Below are positions 1 to 7,526 of a stretch of 64,000 nt of DNA, one piece after another. The notes beneath the pieces were generated by a model. It saw only the letters and a list, made by a program, of their open reading frames with translations, was not told where the DNA came from and searched no databases. The DNA lies in NCBI RefSeq assembly GCF_014201355.1, contig NZ_JACHEG010000016.1, positions 1-64,000 on the forward strand, read 5' to 3'. The position numbers and the translations under genes are program-made. The DNA comes from Aliirhizobium wenxiniae (GTDB lineage Bacteria; Pseudomonadota; Alphaproteobacteria; Rhizobiales; Rhizobiaceae). The number at the start of each line of letters is the position of its first letter. Positions within the stretch are counted from its first letter, which is position 1.

Positions 1-206
1 GCAGCCGTTTCAGGCGTCTCGCGCGCAAGGTCATCAGCGTTGGCACGGATTGCCTGAGCCAAATTCGCGGACATCAAGGCGAAACGGCCCTCGCCGTAGA
101 CTAGAGCGTCCTGTGACGTTGTCTCGAGCCACCGGGCGAAATCGATAATGATTTCTTCCCTTTCGGAAACGCTCGCGTTTTTCATGATCTCGATATTCTT
201 TTCCAT
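1..206 (-). CDS. Hypothetical protein, C-terminus cut by the window edge
   Basis: An open frame reads leftwards from an ATG at 206 to the window edge without a stop (68 codons visible). It begins MEKNIEIMKNASVSEREEII and has an acidic, helix-rich look with no signal peptide or membrane segment. I do not recognise the family. It is read in the same direction as the usg-like gene behind it, with 94 bases between, so co-transcription is possible. Confidence 0.5.
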   Translation of the reverse strand, partial: MEKNIEIMKNASVSEREEIIIDFARWLETTSQDALVYGEGRFALMSANLAQAIRANADDLARETPETA

Positions 207-300
207 GCGGTCTCGACTCCATACAGACGTGGAAAGCGGCCAAGCTCATCAAGCCTCGGCCGCCGCTCAGCTAGGAGAGCGAGAAATCAAATTCAAGAGG

Positions 301-573
301 TCAATGAAGCTTGAACTCACCGTCGACGCGGCTCCATTCATTCGGACCTATGAGCCGTTGGTGGCTGTAGCGCACGGAGTGGAGAGGCCCGTCGAGCTTC
401 GCCTGCCAGAAGTCTAGGAACTTGCGCATTTCCGGAAAATCAGGGGCGAGATCATAGTCCTGCCAAACGTAGCTTTGCAGGACGGACTCGAAATCCGGAA
501 TGCGGTAGAGGATATGCGCGGTGGTCAGCCCATAGCCATTGAGTTGACGCTCCAAGTCCGATGAGAACTGCAT
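301..573 (-). CDS. usg: Usg family protein
   Basis: This 90-residue protein matches the small Usg family of alphaproteobacteria, first noticed beside the tryptophan gene trpF. The family features visible are GYGLTTAHILYR near residue 13, YVWQDYDLAPDFP near residue 35 and GPLHSVRYSHQRLIGP near residue 62. Length is normal for the family. The ATG at 573 follows a CGGAG ribosome site. The biochemical role is unknown; an older idea that it is a subunit of phosphoribosylanthranilate isomerase is unproven. No trp gene is visible nearby, so this copy is away from its classical context. Family assignment is firm, function is not. Confidence 0.85.
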   Translation of the reverse strand: MQFSSDLERQLNGYGLTTAHILYRIPDFESVLQSYVWQDYDLAPDFPEMRKFLDFWQAKLDGPLHSVRYSHQRLIGPNEWSRVDGEFKLH

Positions 574-675
574 GCTTCATCTCCGTTTCGTGACGCAGCC
601 ATGGTGGCGGAAAAAGCCGGCGCCATCAACACACTTCCTATTATGGGGACTATTTTCTCTCTCCTTTACAGTATG

Positions 676-702
676 TTAGCAGCCATTTCCCACGAGTGCT
701 GA
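676..702 (+). promoter_or_regulatory. Degenerate CIRCE operator upstream of groESL
   Basis: TTAGCAGCC, nine bases, GAGTGCTGA. The consensus HrcA operator is TTAGCACTC-N9-GAGTGCTAA; the left arm matches 7 of 9 and the right arm 8 of 9 with exact N9 spacing. It lies 145 bases before groES. HrcA repression of groESL is established in alphaproteobacteria; whether this degenerate copy still binds is inference. Confidence 0.7.
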
Positions 703-720
703 TTTTTGTGAATAACCCTC

Positions 721-749
721 TTGAAATCGAAAAACCTCGAAAATAAATC
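721..749 (+). promoter_or_regulatory. Candidate groESL promoter
   Basis: TTGAAA at 721-726, a 17-base spacer and TAAATC at 744-749 fit a housekeeping-type promoter. The CTTGAAA also recalls the sigma-32 -35 element, but no good CCCCAT-like -10 lies at the right distance. It sits downstream of the CIRCE-like element, which is unusual, so a second promoter upstream of the operator remains possible. Confidence 0.35.
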
Positions 750-846
750 TTCGCCCGCGAACGCTTAAAGAGGTTCGCATCCGCCGGACCGGTCACCCGG
801 TCCGGTAGGAAAATTGCGTCATCTTTTTTGTCCAATGGAGGAAAAC

Positions 847-1161
847 ATGTCGTTCCGACCGCTTCATGATCGCATTCTCGTCCGCCGCGTCGAATCCCAG
901 GAGAAGACCAAAGGCGGCATCATCATTCCCGATACCGCGAAAGAAAAGCCATCAGAGGGCGAAGTCATCGCCGTCGGCACTGGCACGCGTAACGAGGCTG
1001 GCCAGAACCAGGCACTCGACGTCAAAGCTGGCGACCGTATTCTGTTCGGTAAATGGTCCGGCACCGAGATCAAGATCAACGGCGAAGACCTGTTGATCAT
1101 GAAGGAAAGTGACGTACTAGGCATTATCGGCGCTCAGGCTGCGCAGAAGATCGCCGCCTGA
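847..1161 (+). CDS. groES: Co-chaperonin GroES
   Basis: This 104-residue protein is the ring lid that caps GroEL during ATP-driven protein folding in the cytoplasm. FRPLHDRILVRR at the N-terminus, the mobile-loop region KGGIIIPDTAKEKP (about residues 23-36), the GDRILFGKWSGTEIK barrel strand and the terminal ESDVLGII are all present. I start at the ATG at 847 because GGAGG lies just before it and MSFRPLHDR is the usual N-terminus; the longer frame from 814 has no family support. groEL follows after 61 bases, forming the standard operon. Rhizobia usually carry several groESL copies; this one has a degenerate CIRCE upstream. Confidence 0.97.
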   Translation: MSFRPLHDRILVRRVESQEKTKGGIIIPDTAKEKPSEGEVIAVGTGTRNEAGQNQALDVKAGDRILFGKWSGTEIKINGEDLLIMKESDVLGIIGAQAAQKIAA

Positions 1162-1222
1162 GGCGCTCTCCTTACAAATCAACCCATCAGTCAAAATAGC
1201 TGCCTATTGAGGAGTTAGACAA

Positions 1223-2851
1223 ATGGCTGCCAAAGAAGTCAAATTCAACACCGATGCCCGTGAGCGCATGCTGCGTGGGGTCGACGTGCTTGCCAATGCA
1301 GTAAAGGTCACGCTTGGCCCGAAGGGCCGTAACGTCGTCATCGACAAGTCCTTCGGCGCGCCGCGCATTACCAAGGACGGCGTTTCGGTCGCCAAGGAAA
1401 TCGAACTGGAAGACAAGTTCGAGAACATGGGCGCCCAGATGCTGCGCGAAGTCGCTTCGAAGACCAACGACTTGGCTGGCGACGGCACCACGACTGCGAC
1501 CGTTCTCGCCCAGGCGATCGTCAAGGAAGGCGCCAAGGCGGTTGCTTCCGGCATGAACCCGATGGACCTCAAGCGCGGCATCGATCTTGCCGTTGACGCT
1601 GTCGTCAAGGAACTGAAGACCAACGCTCGCAAGATCACCAGCAACTCGGAGATCGCACAGGTTGGCACCATCTCTGCGAACGGCGATGAAGAGATCGGCC
1701 GTTACCTCGCCGAGGCGATGGAGAAAGTCGGCAACGAAGGCGTCATCACCGTCGAGGAAGCCAAGACGGCAGAGACGGAGCTCGAAGTCGTCGAAGGCAT
1801 GCAGTTCGACCGTGGTTACCTTAGCCCCTACTTCGTTACCAACCAAGACAAGATGCGGGTCGAGCTCGAAGAGCCGTATATCCTCATCCATGAGAAGAAG
1901 CTCTCCAATCTCCAGGCGCTGCTGCCGGTGCTGGAAGCTGCGGTCAAGACTGGCAAGCCACTGCTCATCATCGCCGAGGACGTCGAAGGCGAAGCCCTTG
2001 CAACGCTTGTCGTCAACAAGCTGCGCGGCGGCCTGAAGATCGCCGCCGTCAAGGCGCCTGGCTTCGGCGACCGTCGCAAGGCCATGCTGGAAGATATTGC
2101 TATCTTGACGGGCGGCACTGTCATCTCTGAAGACGTGGGCATCAAGCTTGAAAACGTCACGCTTGAAATGCTCGGTCGCGCCAAGAAGGTGGCGATCGAG
2201 AAAGAAAACACCACGATTATCGATGGCGTTGGCTCCAAGGCTGAGATCGACGGACGTGTGGCCCAGATCCGCGCCCAGATCGAAGAAACCACCTCCGATT
2301 ATGACCGTGAAAAACTGCAGGAACGACTTGCCAAGCTCGCGGGCGGCGTTGCCGTCATCCGCGTCGGCGGCTCGACCGAAGTCGAGGTGAAGGAGAAGAA
2401 GGACCGCGTGGACGACGCACTCCATGCTACCCGCGCAGCCGTCGAGGAAGGCGTCCTTCCGGGTGGTGGCGTCGCCCTGCTTCGCGCCGTCAAGGCACTA
2501 GACATTCTTCAGACGGCGAACCAGGATCAGAAGGTCGGCATCGAGATCGTCCGGCGCGCCATCGAAGCCCCGGTTCGCCAGATCGCCGAGAACGCAGGCG
2601 CTGAGGGTTCGGTGATCGTCGGCAAACTGCGCGAGAAAGCCGACTTCTCATATGGCTGGAACGCGCAGACCGGCGAGTATGGTGATCTCTACGCGCATGG
2701 CGTCATCGACCCCGCCAAGGTCGTACGCACCGCGCTCCAGGACGCCGCCTCGGTTGCCGGCCTCCTGGTGACGACCGAAGCGATGATCGCTGAAAAGCCA
2801 AAGAAAGATATTACCCAAGCCGTACCGGCTGGCGCGGGAATGGACTTCTAA
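1223..2851 (+). CDS. groEL: Chaperonin GroEL
   Basis: This 542-residue protein is the large chaperonin that encloses unfolded proteins with GroES. It shows the typical start AAKEVKFNTDARERMLRGVD, the nucleotide-binding GDGTTTATVLAQ near residue 87, the GGGVALLRA segment near residue 415 and a full equatorial-intermediate-apical-intermediate-equatorial length. The C-terminus is AGAGMDF rather than the long GGM repeat of E. coli, which is common in rhizobial paralogues. Start is fixed by a GAGG site and strong homology. It is the second gene of the groESL operon and a hairpin follows the stop. Confidence 0.98.
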   Translation: MAAKEVKFNTDARERMLRGVDVLANAVKVTLGPKGRNVVIDKSFGAPRITKDGVSVAKEIELEDKFENMGAQMLREVASKTNDLAGDGTTTATVLAQAIVKEGAKAVASGMNPMDLKRGIDLAVDAVVKELKTNARKITSNSEIAQVGTISANGDEEIGRYLAEAMEKVGNEGVITVEEAKTAETELEVVEGMQFDRGYLSPYFVTNQDKMRVELEEPYILIHEKKLSNLQALLPVLEAAVKTGKPLLIIAEDVEGEALATLVVNKLRGGLKIAAVKAPGFGDRRKAMLEDIAILTGGTVISEDVGIKLENVTLEMLGRAKKVAIEKENTTIIDGVGSKAEIDGRVAQIRAQIEETTSDYDREKLQERLAKLAGGVAVIRVGGSTEVEVKEKKDRVDDALHATRAAVEEGVLPGGGVALLRAVKALDILQTANQDQKVGIEIVRRAIEAPVRQIAENAGAEGSVIVGKLREKADFSYGWNAQTGEYGDLYAHGVIDPAKVVRTALQDAASVAGLLVTTEAMIAEKPKKDITQAVPAGAGMDF

Positions 2852-2860
2852 GCAGCTATG

Positions 2861-2885
2861 GGCCCGCTCCTCTTGGGAGCGGGCC
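2861..2885 (+). terminator. Hairpin after groEL
   Basis: GGCCCGCTCC and GGAGCGGGCC form a perfect 10-bp stem with a 5-base loop, 10 bases after the groEL stop. There is no T-run, so it may stabilise the mRNA end or terminate inefficiently. Confidence 0.6.
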
Positions 2886-2899
2886 TATCGGAGCGATTA

Positions 2900-3088
2900 A
2901 TGATAGCACCTATTTCGAAGGAAGACGCACGCCTATGTGCTGGCGTCGTCAGGGAAGTTGCGGCTGCAAAGGGTTTAACCCGTGATCCTTCCGCTATCGG
3001 GAGACCGACGGTGACCTTAGCAAGACTTTTTAACAGAGGACTGCGTGACCGTGACCAACTACTTGTGGCGGCGATGGACCAAGAGTGA
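2900..3088 (+). CDS. Small basic protein of unknown function
   Basis: A 62-residue frame starts at an ATG preceded by GGAGCGATTA. It is rich in Arg and Ala (DPSAIGRPTVTLARLFNRG near residue 28) and has no signal peptide or membrane segment. I do not recognise it. It lies directly behind the groEL hairpin, so it could be read through from groESL. It stops where the decayed DNA of the next region begins. Confidence 0.45.
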   Translation: MIAPISKEDARLCAGVVREVAAAKGLTRDPSAIGRPTVTLARLFNRGLRDRDQLLVAAMDQE

Positions 3089-3340
3089 GCCGCCTGAACT
3101 TCCGATCGGGCACCGGCCGTCCCACCTTCAGATCAAGCTTTCTCCTCACTTGCCCTTGAGTGAGCCGCGCTCGGTAGAGCGGAAACGAAGTTTCGGCTTC
3201 CCGTTCCGAAATCAAGCTTCGGAAGCCTGATTTGTGATGAAGCTGGTCGCGTGCGGTACCATGGATACTCCGAGGCCGAAGCGTTAGCACCTGATCCGTT
3301 GACCGGGGTATTCAACCGTAAAGCTTTTGAGGAAGAGGCT

Positions 3341-3993
3341 GGCACGAGTGGACAAGCAGATTTCCAACGATCGCTGAAGCGTCAAACCGTATTGTTGTTC
3401 ATAGCGCTATCCTCGATGGCGAGGCCGTGGTCCTGGAGGATTTCGGCCGGTCGGATTTCGGGGCACTGAGTCGCTCGGAGGACGTCGCGGCAGGGAGGCG
3501 TCAGCCAATTCGATCTTCTACGCTTTCGATCTCACGTATTTCGAAGGGCATAGCCTAACGGGGACGGAGCTCTCGGTGCGCCGACACCTGCTCAGCGACC
3601 TTTTCCATAACATCGATGGCGGCATCCAGTGTGCTGAAGCCGTCTTGGTGAACCGGACGAGCTTCTCGCGAACGCCTGCAGCTTGGGTCTTAAATGCATC
3701 ATTGCCAGGGAACCCGATCGCCCCTACCACCCCGGCTGAACCGGCGACTGGTTGAAGATCAAATGCATTCAGAGCGAAAGCTTCATGATCGGCGGTTACG
3801 AACAGTAGAGCGTTGCGCACGACGGACTTGCCAGCCGGTCGTTCTGCTCAAGTTCAAAACCTCGCCTTCATGCAGCCGACCTTTTTTCGGGTCAAGACGG
3901 ATTAGTGCACTATTCGCCATGCATCCTACAAAGGTTGCGCGAGGTTCAGGACAATGCCGCGTTGTCTATTTCGACATCGAGGAAGTGTCCTGA
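3341..3993 (+). pseudogene. ligD: Decayed ATP-dependent DNA ligase (LigD ligase domain)
   Basis: Pieces of the LigD ligase domain appear in order but in shifting frames: HEWTSRFPTIAEA, SAILDGEAVVLEDFGRSDFGAL (from about 3396), FYAFDLTYFEGHSLTG, GLKCIIAREPDRPYHPG, TGDWLKIKCIQSESFMIGGYE, IRHASYKG and VYFDIEEVS-stop. There are several frameshifts, and a TGA at 3737-3739 sits where Arg is expected. Intact LigD, with Ku, repairs double-strand breaks by end joining. Only the later part of the ligase domain remains, and the catalytic lysine motif is not visible. Upstream, 3229-3340 holds DPLTGVFNRKAFEE, which resembles a GGDEF fragment but is too short to call. Confidence 0.85.
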
Positions 3994-4089
3994 AACGAAA
4001 TGCCTGCCACGGTAGCATAACCGGAGCTTATGTGATTTAAGACGGAAAAAAGCGGCATCTCTGCCGCCTCTCTCTCATTTTGTTCTTTC

Positions 4090-4524
4090 TTAGTAAGGCG
4101 ATCGGCACTGCGCCCGGACGCCGGCGCGGGGCACATAAGTGTTGTCCGAAGCTCGATAGGTGCGATAGCGGTTCGCACACCACTGAGTATGGCTGCTGCC
4201 GTATGAGCGACTGCCCGAGTTGGCGATCGCGCCACCGATGATGGCGCCCGCAGCCAAACCGCCGATAATAGCCCCAGCATTGGAGCGGCTGCGCCTGTGA
4301 TGGTGACGGTCGTATCGACGATAGTGGCGGCCGTAGTGCCGATCTCCGCGATGATGACGATAGTAGCGTCGTCGATCATGGTGACGATATTGAACCTGCT
4401 CGACGTTGCTAGCCTGCGGCGGGGCCACAGTTGGCAGAGGCATCGCTGACGAGGGACCAAAAGAGGTGAGCGTAATGATCGTGGAAAGTGAGATGGCTGA
4501 GAAAATCTTTGAAATCGTTTGCAT
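4090..4524 (-). CDS. BA14K family secreted/surface protein
   Basis: A 144-residue protein with an N-terminal signal peptide (hydrophobic stretch about residues 6-27, ending SSA), a His/Arg/Tyr-rich middle (RHHDRRRYYRHHRGDRHYGR region), a Gly/Ala-rich hydrophobic patch (AGAIIGGLAAGAIIGGAIA, about residues 83-101) and the family C-terminus HTQWCANRYRTYRASDNTYV ending CRSPY. That C-terminus defines the BA14K family, named for an immunoreactive lectin-like Brucella protein. Patches of this kind insert in or cross membranes. A GGAAC-type stress promoter lies upstream, so envelope stress is a reasonable setting. Exact function is unknown. Confidence 0.85.
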   Translation of the reverse strand: MQTISKIFSAISLSTIITLTSFGPSSAMPLPTVAPPQASNVEQVQYRHHDRRRYYRHHRGDRHYGRHYRRYDRHHHRRSRSNAGAIIGGLAAGAIIGGAIANSGSRSYGSSHTQWCANRYRTYRASDNTYVPRAGVRAQCRSPY

Positions 4525-4548
4525 ATCGGGCTCCTAATCTTCCCGCAT

Positions 4549-4574
4549 AATGCGCGAGATGAAGAAGAAGTTCC
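4549..4574 (-). promoter_or_regulatory. EcfG/RpoE2-type promoter for the BA14K gene
   Basis: On the minus strand GGAAC (4574-4570), 19 bases, TT (4550-4549); the -10 reads CATT. This fits GGAAC-N18/19-TT described for S. meliloti RpoE2. It ends 25 bases before the start codon. Confidence 0.5.
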
Positions 4575-4692
4575 GAATGCGCACGAAGGATGGTCGCAGA
4601 TCGAAAAAAGGCCGGGCGATTTCTCGCACCGACCTTCGTCTCGAACTTAGCCAAGCGCCATTACATCCGTTGTCGCCGGCAAAGCGCGATAA

Positions 4693-5169
4693 TTACTTCT
4701 TCAGCTTGTCGTAATCGAACTTCGGAGCCTTGGAGAGATCGTCTTTGTTGGTGTCGACATAGGCCTTCCAGGTGCCGTTGTCGTCGGCAAGCGCCATGGA
4801 AGCCGGATCGATCACGACGTAGCTGGCGCCCATGCCGAGGAAGCCGCCGACGCTCGCGATTACGCCGATGACCGACTTTCCATTGCCAATAACGACGTCG
4901 GAAATCTCGCCGACTTCCTCGTTTTCCTTGTTGTAGATGTTCAGACCGACGAGCTTCGAGGTGACGAGGTCAGTATCCTTGATCTCTACCGTCTTGAGCG
5001 GCATCGTTGCTGCCGTACCCATGGTGATACCTGGACCGACCATCGTCGCGTCGGCGCCGGAGGCAGCAGTTGCTGCAGGCGCGGTCGCTGCAGGGGCAAC
5101 CGGCTGCTGAGCGAAAGCAGCGGTGCTCATGGTGCCAAGAGCAAGAGCGGCGGCGATAATCGTCTTCAT
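4693..5169 (-). CDS. PRC-barrel domain protein, exported
   Basis: A 158-residue protein with a clear signal peptide (MKTIIAAALALGTMSTAAFA) and then an Ala/Pro/Thr-rich linker to about residue 55. The PRC-barrel domain follows (LVTSKLVGLNIYNKENEEVG to the SVIGVIASVGGFLGMG core). PRC-barrel domains occur in ribosome-maturation and photosynthetic proteins; exported rhizobial versions are common stress-induced proteins of unknown role. I use the ATG at 5169 because it follows GAGGAAAAACTC and opens the signal peptide. A near-perfect stress promoter lies 52 bases upstream. It sits behind csbD with a terminator between them, so it is its own unit. Confidence 0.85.
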   Translation of the reverse strand: MKTIIAAALALGTMSTAAFAQQPVAPAATAPAATAASGADATMVGPGITMGTAATMPLKTVEIKDTDLVTSKLVGLNIYNKENEEVGEISDVVIGNGKSVIGVIASVGGFLGMGASYVVIDPASMALADDNGTWKAYVDTNKDDLSKAPKFDYDKLKK

Positions 5170-5220
5170 GAGTTTTTCCTCGTATGCAATTGATCCCACG
5201 AGTTTTTCGTGGCGGTCAGA

Positions 5221-5245
5221 AACGACCGCACTCTGACTTGGTTCC
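5221..5245 (-). promoter_or_regulatory. EcfG/RpoE2-type promoter for the PRC-barrel gene
   Basis: Minus-strand GGAAC (5245-5241), 16 bases, CGTT (5224-5221). This is the full GGAAC-N16-CGTT form of the alphaproteobacterial general-stress promoter and lies 52 bases before the start codon. Confidence 0.7.
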
Positions 5246-5269
5246 CGCGGAATGAGAAAAATTATCACA

Positions 5270-5297
5270 AAATAAAAACCCCGCCGAAGCGGGGTCA
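5270..5297 (-). terminator. Rho-independent terminator after csbD
   Basis: Reading the minus strand, ACCCCGC-TTCG-GCGGGGT is a perfect 7-bp stem with a stable TTCG tetraloop followed by TTTTATTTTG. It starts 9 bases after the csbD stop. Confidence 0.9.
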
Positions 5298-5303
5298 ATC
5301 TAA

Positions 5304-5507
5304 CTACCAGGTCTGCCGGCCGTACCAGTCGTCGACATCCTTCTTGCTGCGGTCCTTTTCATAACCATAGCGTTCTTGGATCTTGCCTTCGAGCTGATCG
5401 CGCTTGCCATTGATGACGTCGAGGTCGTCGTCGGTGAGCTTGCCCCACTGCTCCTTGACCTTGCCCTTCATCTGCTTCCAGTTACCTTCGACGCGGTTCC
5501 AATCCAT
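5304..5507 (-). CDS. CsbD family stress protein
   Basis: This 67-residue acidic/basic helical protein has the CsbD signature: MDWNRVEGNWKQMKGKVKEQ at the start, WGKLTDDDLDVINGKRDQLEGK in the middle and a terminal WYGRQTW. csbD was named as a sigma-B-controlled stress gene in Bacillus; YjbJ is the abundant E. coli relative. The function is not known in any organism. The start follows AGGAGAAAAAGCT. Upstream is a GGAAC-N18-TT site, which fits control by the alphaproteobacterial general-stress sigma factor; a strong terminator follows. Confidence 0.92.
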   Translation of the reverse strand: MDWNRVEGNWKQMKGKVKEQWGKLTDDDLDVINGKRDQLEGKIQERYGYEKDRSKKDVDDWYGRQTW

Positions 5508-5539
5508 AGCTTTTTCTCCTGTTGTACGCCTGCATAATA

Positions 5540-5564
5540 AATGCGTTGCGTAGAGAAACGTTCC
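5540..5564 (-). promoter_or_regulatory. EcfG/RpoE2-type promoter for csbD
   Basis: Minus-strand GGAAC (5564-5560), 18 bases, TT (5541-5540); -10 reads CATT. It lies 32 bases before the csbD start codon. Confidence 0.6.
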
Positions 5565-5567
5565 GTG

Positions 5568-5720
5568 TCACGACCTCTGGCACCGGCGCATGAACTTGTC
5601 GATCAGTCGCCGGTCACCTCCGAACTTCTCAAGGATCTGCACGGCACGAGGGATGCTAAGCTCGTAGGCCTCCTGCAGCTGCTCAAGTGTGTATTTGGGA
5701 ACTGATGGTGCGATATTCAT
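5568..5720 (-). CDS. Small protein of unknown function (50 aa)
   Basis: An ATG at 5720 opens a 50-codon frame beginning MNIAPSVPKYTLEQLQEAYE and ending FMRRCQRS. It looks like a compact helical, possibly helix-turn-helix-like, domain (TLEQLQEAYELSIPRAVQIL). No family is recognised. A GGAGACACAC site precedes the ATG, and a stress-type promoter lies 23 bases upstream. It is too short for many gene finders but the signals around it support it. Confidence 0.6.
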   Translation of the reverse strand: MNIAPSVPKYTLEQLQEAYELSIPRAVQILEKFGGDRRLIDKFMRRCQRS

Positions 5721-5742
5721 GTGTGTCTCCTTACCCACCGGG

Positions 5743-5767
5743 AATGCGACATGCCGTCAGATGTTCC
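5743..5767 (-). promoter_or_regulatory. EcfG/RpoE2-type promoter for the 50-aa gene
   Basis: Minus-strand GGAAC (5767-5763), 18 bases, TT (5744-5743); -10 reads CATT. It is divergent from the site at 5803-5827, 36 bases away. Confidence 0.55.
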
Positions 5768-5802
5768 TTACGCTGGCGGCTCTATGCTGCGCATGCCAGT
5801 AA

Positions 5803-5827
5803 GGAACGATCCACGGCGATGCTCGTT
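5803..5827 (+). promoter_or_regulatory. EcfG/RpoE2-type promoter for the lipoprotein gene
   Basis: GGAAC (5803-5807), 16 bases, CGTT (5824-5827): the full consensus, ending 30 bases before the start codon at 5858. Confidence 0.7.
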
Positions 5828-5857
5828 TCTGTGCTGATCGAATGGAGGCTCACCCAA

Positions 5858-6202
5858 ATGTTCAGGAAGTTATCTACTTTCGCCGCAGCAGTAATGGCGT
5901 GCCTCACGCTCGCCGGTTGCGTCAGCGAGAGCGGCTACTCAAGTTACGATAGAGGCTATAGCCGCTATGACGGACCTTCGTATGTCTACCGCGCTGACCG
6001 GCCCCGTAGGGATTGGGATCGGCGACATCATGACAGGCGTGACTGGAATCGCCACTGGGGAGCGCGACGGGATGATCACCGAGACCACCTTGATTGGGAT
6101 CGCAACGACCGTCGTCGGTCGGAAACTCGTGAGTACCGCAACTATCGCAACAACAACCGCGATGGTAACGAACCCGTCATTCTGCCACCGCGCCGGCCTT
6201 GA
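5858..6202 (+). CDS. Small lipoprotein with Arg/Asp/Tyr-rich tail
   Basis: A 114-residue protein with a lipoprotein signal: MFRKLSTFAAAVMACLTLAG then Cys21 (lipobox LAGC). The mature part is low-complexity, rich in Arg, Asp, Tyr and His (RRDWDRRHHDRRDWNRHWG), with no recognisable fold. I start at 5858 because GGAGG precedes it and the signal begins there; the longer frame from 5687 has no such support. A perfect stress-type promoter lies immediately upstream and faces away from the 50-aa gene. Likely an envelope stress lipoprotein; role unknown. Confidence 0.75.
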   Translation: MFRKLSTFAAAVMACLTLAGCVSESGYSSYDRGYSRYDGPSYVYRADRPRRDWDRRHHDRRDWNRHWGARRDDHRDHLDWDRNDRRRSETREYRNYRNNNRDGNEPVILPPRRP

Positions 6203-6348
6203 TCCTTATACGACGATTTGCGAGCCATCGTGGTCTTGGGTGTCCGAGCTTTATGATGATGGGACGTCACAGATCTTCGACATGTATGCTTTGACCACAC
6301 ACATATCACGCGCGCCCTTTTCGTAAGAAATCTTTGCCTGCCCCCTTA

Positions 6349-6560
6349 GCAGGTCCAGGTCGTTATTGATGCGCCCGAAATTCTGCCGGCTGCGCGCGCC
6401 GATGTCGGGATATGCTGACGTCGACGGTATTGCGCCTGATCTTCCAAGACTGACGAAGCCGTTTAAAGTCGAAGAGCTGAGGGAAGCGTTGGCCGCGACC
6501 GGATTTGGAGTGGGTTCAGTCCCGCCTTAACGGATCCAGCGCCTTGAACCGATCTGAACC
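6349..6560 (+). pseudogene. Duplicated, internally deleted 3' end of the 992-aa hybrid kinase
   Basis: 6349-6402 is nearly identical to 28496-28549 and 6405-6560 to 29205-29360. The second block includes the end of the receiver domain (SGYADVDGIAPDLPRLTKPF) and about 30 bases beyond the stop. Between the two blocks the full-length gene has about 650 bases that are absent here. No start or complete domain remains, so this is a dead copy. Confidence 0.9.
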
Positions 6561-6719
6561 CGCAACTCGTTAATTTCTAAGCTGCGAGGCTCTGATTTTC
6601 TGAGATTCCTTGGACAAGCAGAAGGCCGCGCTCTCTGACCTGCCCCCGTCGCTACAAAAAGCGGAGGTCTTAGTAGGTACCAGCTGCAGCCCTGACAGCG
6701 TAGCGTGGGCGAAACGATC

Positions 6720-6851
6720 CTAGTCAGGGTCAGTCGGCATCGTAAATGTGAATGTCGTCTCCTCGCTTGAGGACTCAACAGTCAAACTGCCGTTATGAGC
6801 TTTCGCGATCTCTCTGGCGATAAACAGCCCCAAGCCCAGCCCCTCCTCGTA
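6720..6851 (-). pseudogene. Histidine kinase ATPase-domain fragment
   Basis: The minus frame ends GLGLGLFIAREIAKAHNGSL then TVESSSEETTFTFTMP and a stop. This is the G2 box and last strands of a HATPase_c domain. Upstream in the same frame the sequence no longer looks like a kinase, so only the C-terminal piece survives. The parent gene is not identified; it differs from the kinases elsewhere in the window. Confidence 0.7.
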
Positions 6852-7257
6852 ACCTTGCAGTCCGGAACATGGCGGTCTTCCCGCCGGCGCTCGTTTCCTT
6901 TCGAAGCCGATCCTGGAGAGCGCGCTCCACCGCACGCTCAATGATCTCGACATTCGACCCTGAAGCCTAACGTCTTGGGTGTGAACTTGTCTGAAGTCGG
7001 TCAACACCGGCGCACTCAGTTGCCCATCTATTACGAACAGGCACGGGGCGGGCAGCTGAAACCTGCTCGAAAGAATTACGAATATTTAACATCACCCATT
7101 GCTAAATCAGAAATTGAACCTACATGTCACTCATCGACCATTGCTTGTGATGTCGTTGCAGAGCTCAATGCTCCCGTCGGATTTCCTCTCAAAAAATCGA
7201 TCAAATCCCGCAAAGAATCGCGGGGACCATCACGATTGCTTTCGAAAGGAAATCGTC
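6852..7257. other. Non-coding stretch including the cspA leader
   Basis: No convincing gene. The last part is the leader of cspA and contains a CCCGC/GCGGG hairpin at 7207-7224 just before the ribosome site. Long structured leaders are typical of cold-shock genes. Confidence 0.4.
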
Positions 7258-7467
7258 ATGAATACTGGTACTGTAAAGTGGTTCAACGCCACCAAGGGCT
7301 TCGGTTTCATCCAGCCCGAAAACGGCTCATCTGATGTCTTCGTCCATATTTCGGCTGTCGAACGGGCCGGGCTCCGGTCGCTCTCCGACGGCCAGAAGAT
7401 CACCTACGACATTGTTCAGGACCACAAGTCCGGCAAGAATTCCGCTGACAATCTTCAGGCGGCTTGA
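7258..7467 (+). CDS. cspA: Cold-shock protein, CspA family
   Basis: A 69-residue single cold-shock domain with both RNA-binding motifs: KGFGFIQPE (RNP1, about residues 13-21) and VFVHIS (RNP2, about residues 26-31). Such proteins bind single-stranded RNA/DNA and melt RNA structure in the cytoplasm. The start at 7258 follows GAAAGGAAATCGTC; the longer frames upstream are leader. A strong terminator follows. Rhizobia carry many paralogues, several not cold-induced, so the inducing condition is not known. Confidence 0.95.
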   Translation: MNTGTVKWFNATKGFGFIQPENGSSDVFVHISAVERAGLRSLSDGQKITYDIVQDHKSGKNSADNLQAA

Positions 7468-7526
7468 ATCTGTCACTCGCTCTCGCTGACCACGGATGTA
7501 CTGGCAGCAGAGCCGATTGACTGTGA

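Noticed and set aside
720..744. Sigma-32-type heat-shock promoter before groES
   Set aside because: CTTGAAA is present but no CCCCAT-like -10 stands at the needed 13-15-base distance.
1187..2425. 412-aa minus-strand frame opposite groEL
   Set aside because: It is antisense to a highly conserved gene and has no features of its own; such mirror frames are common in GC-rich genes.
3229..3340. GGDEF domain fragment (DPLTGVFNRKAFEE)
   Set aside because: The match is only about 14 residues; not enough to call a diguanylate cyclase remnant.
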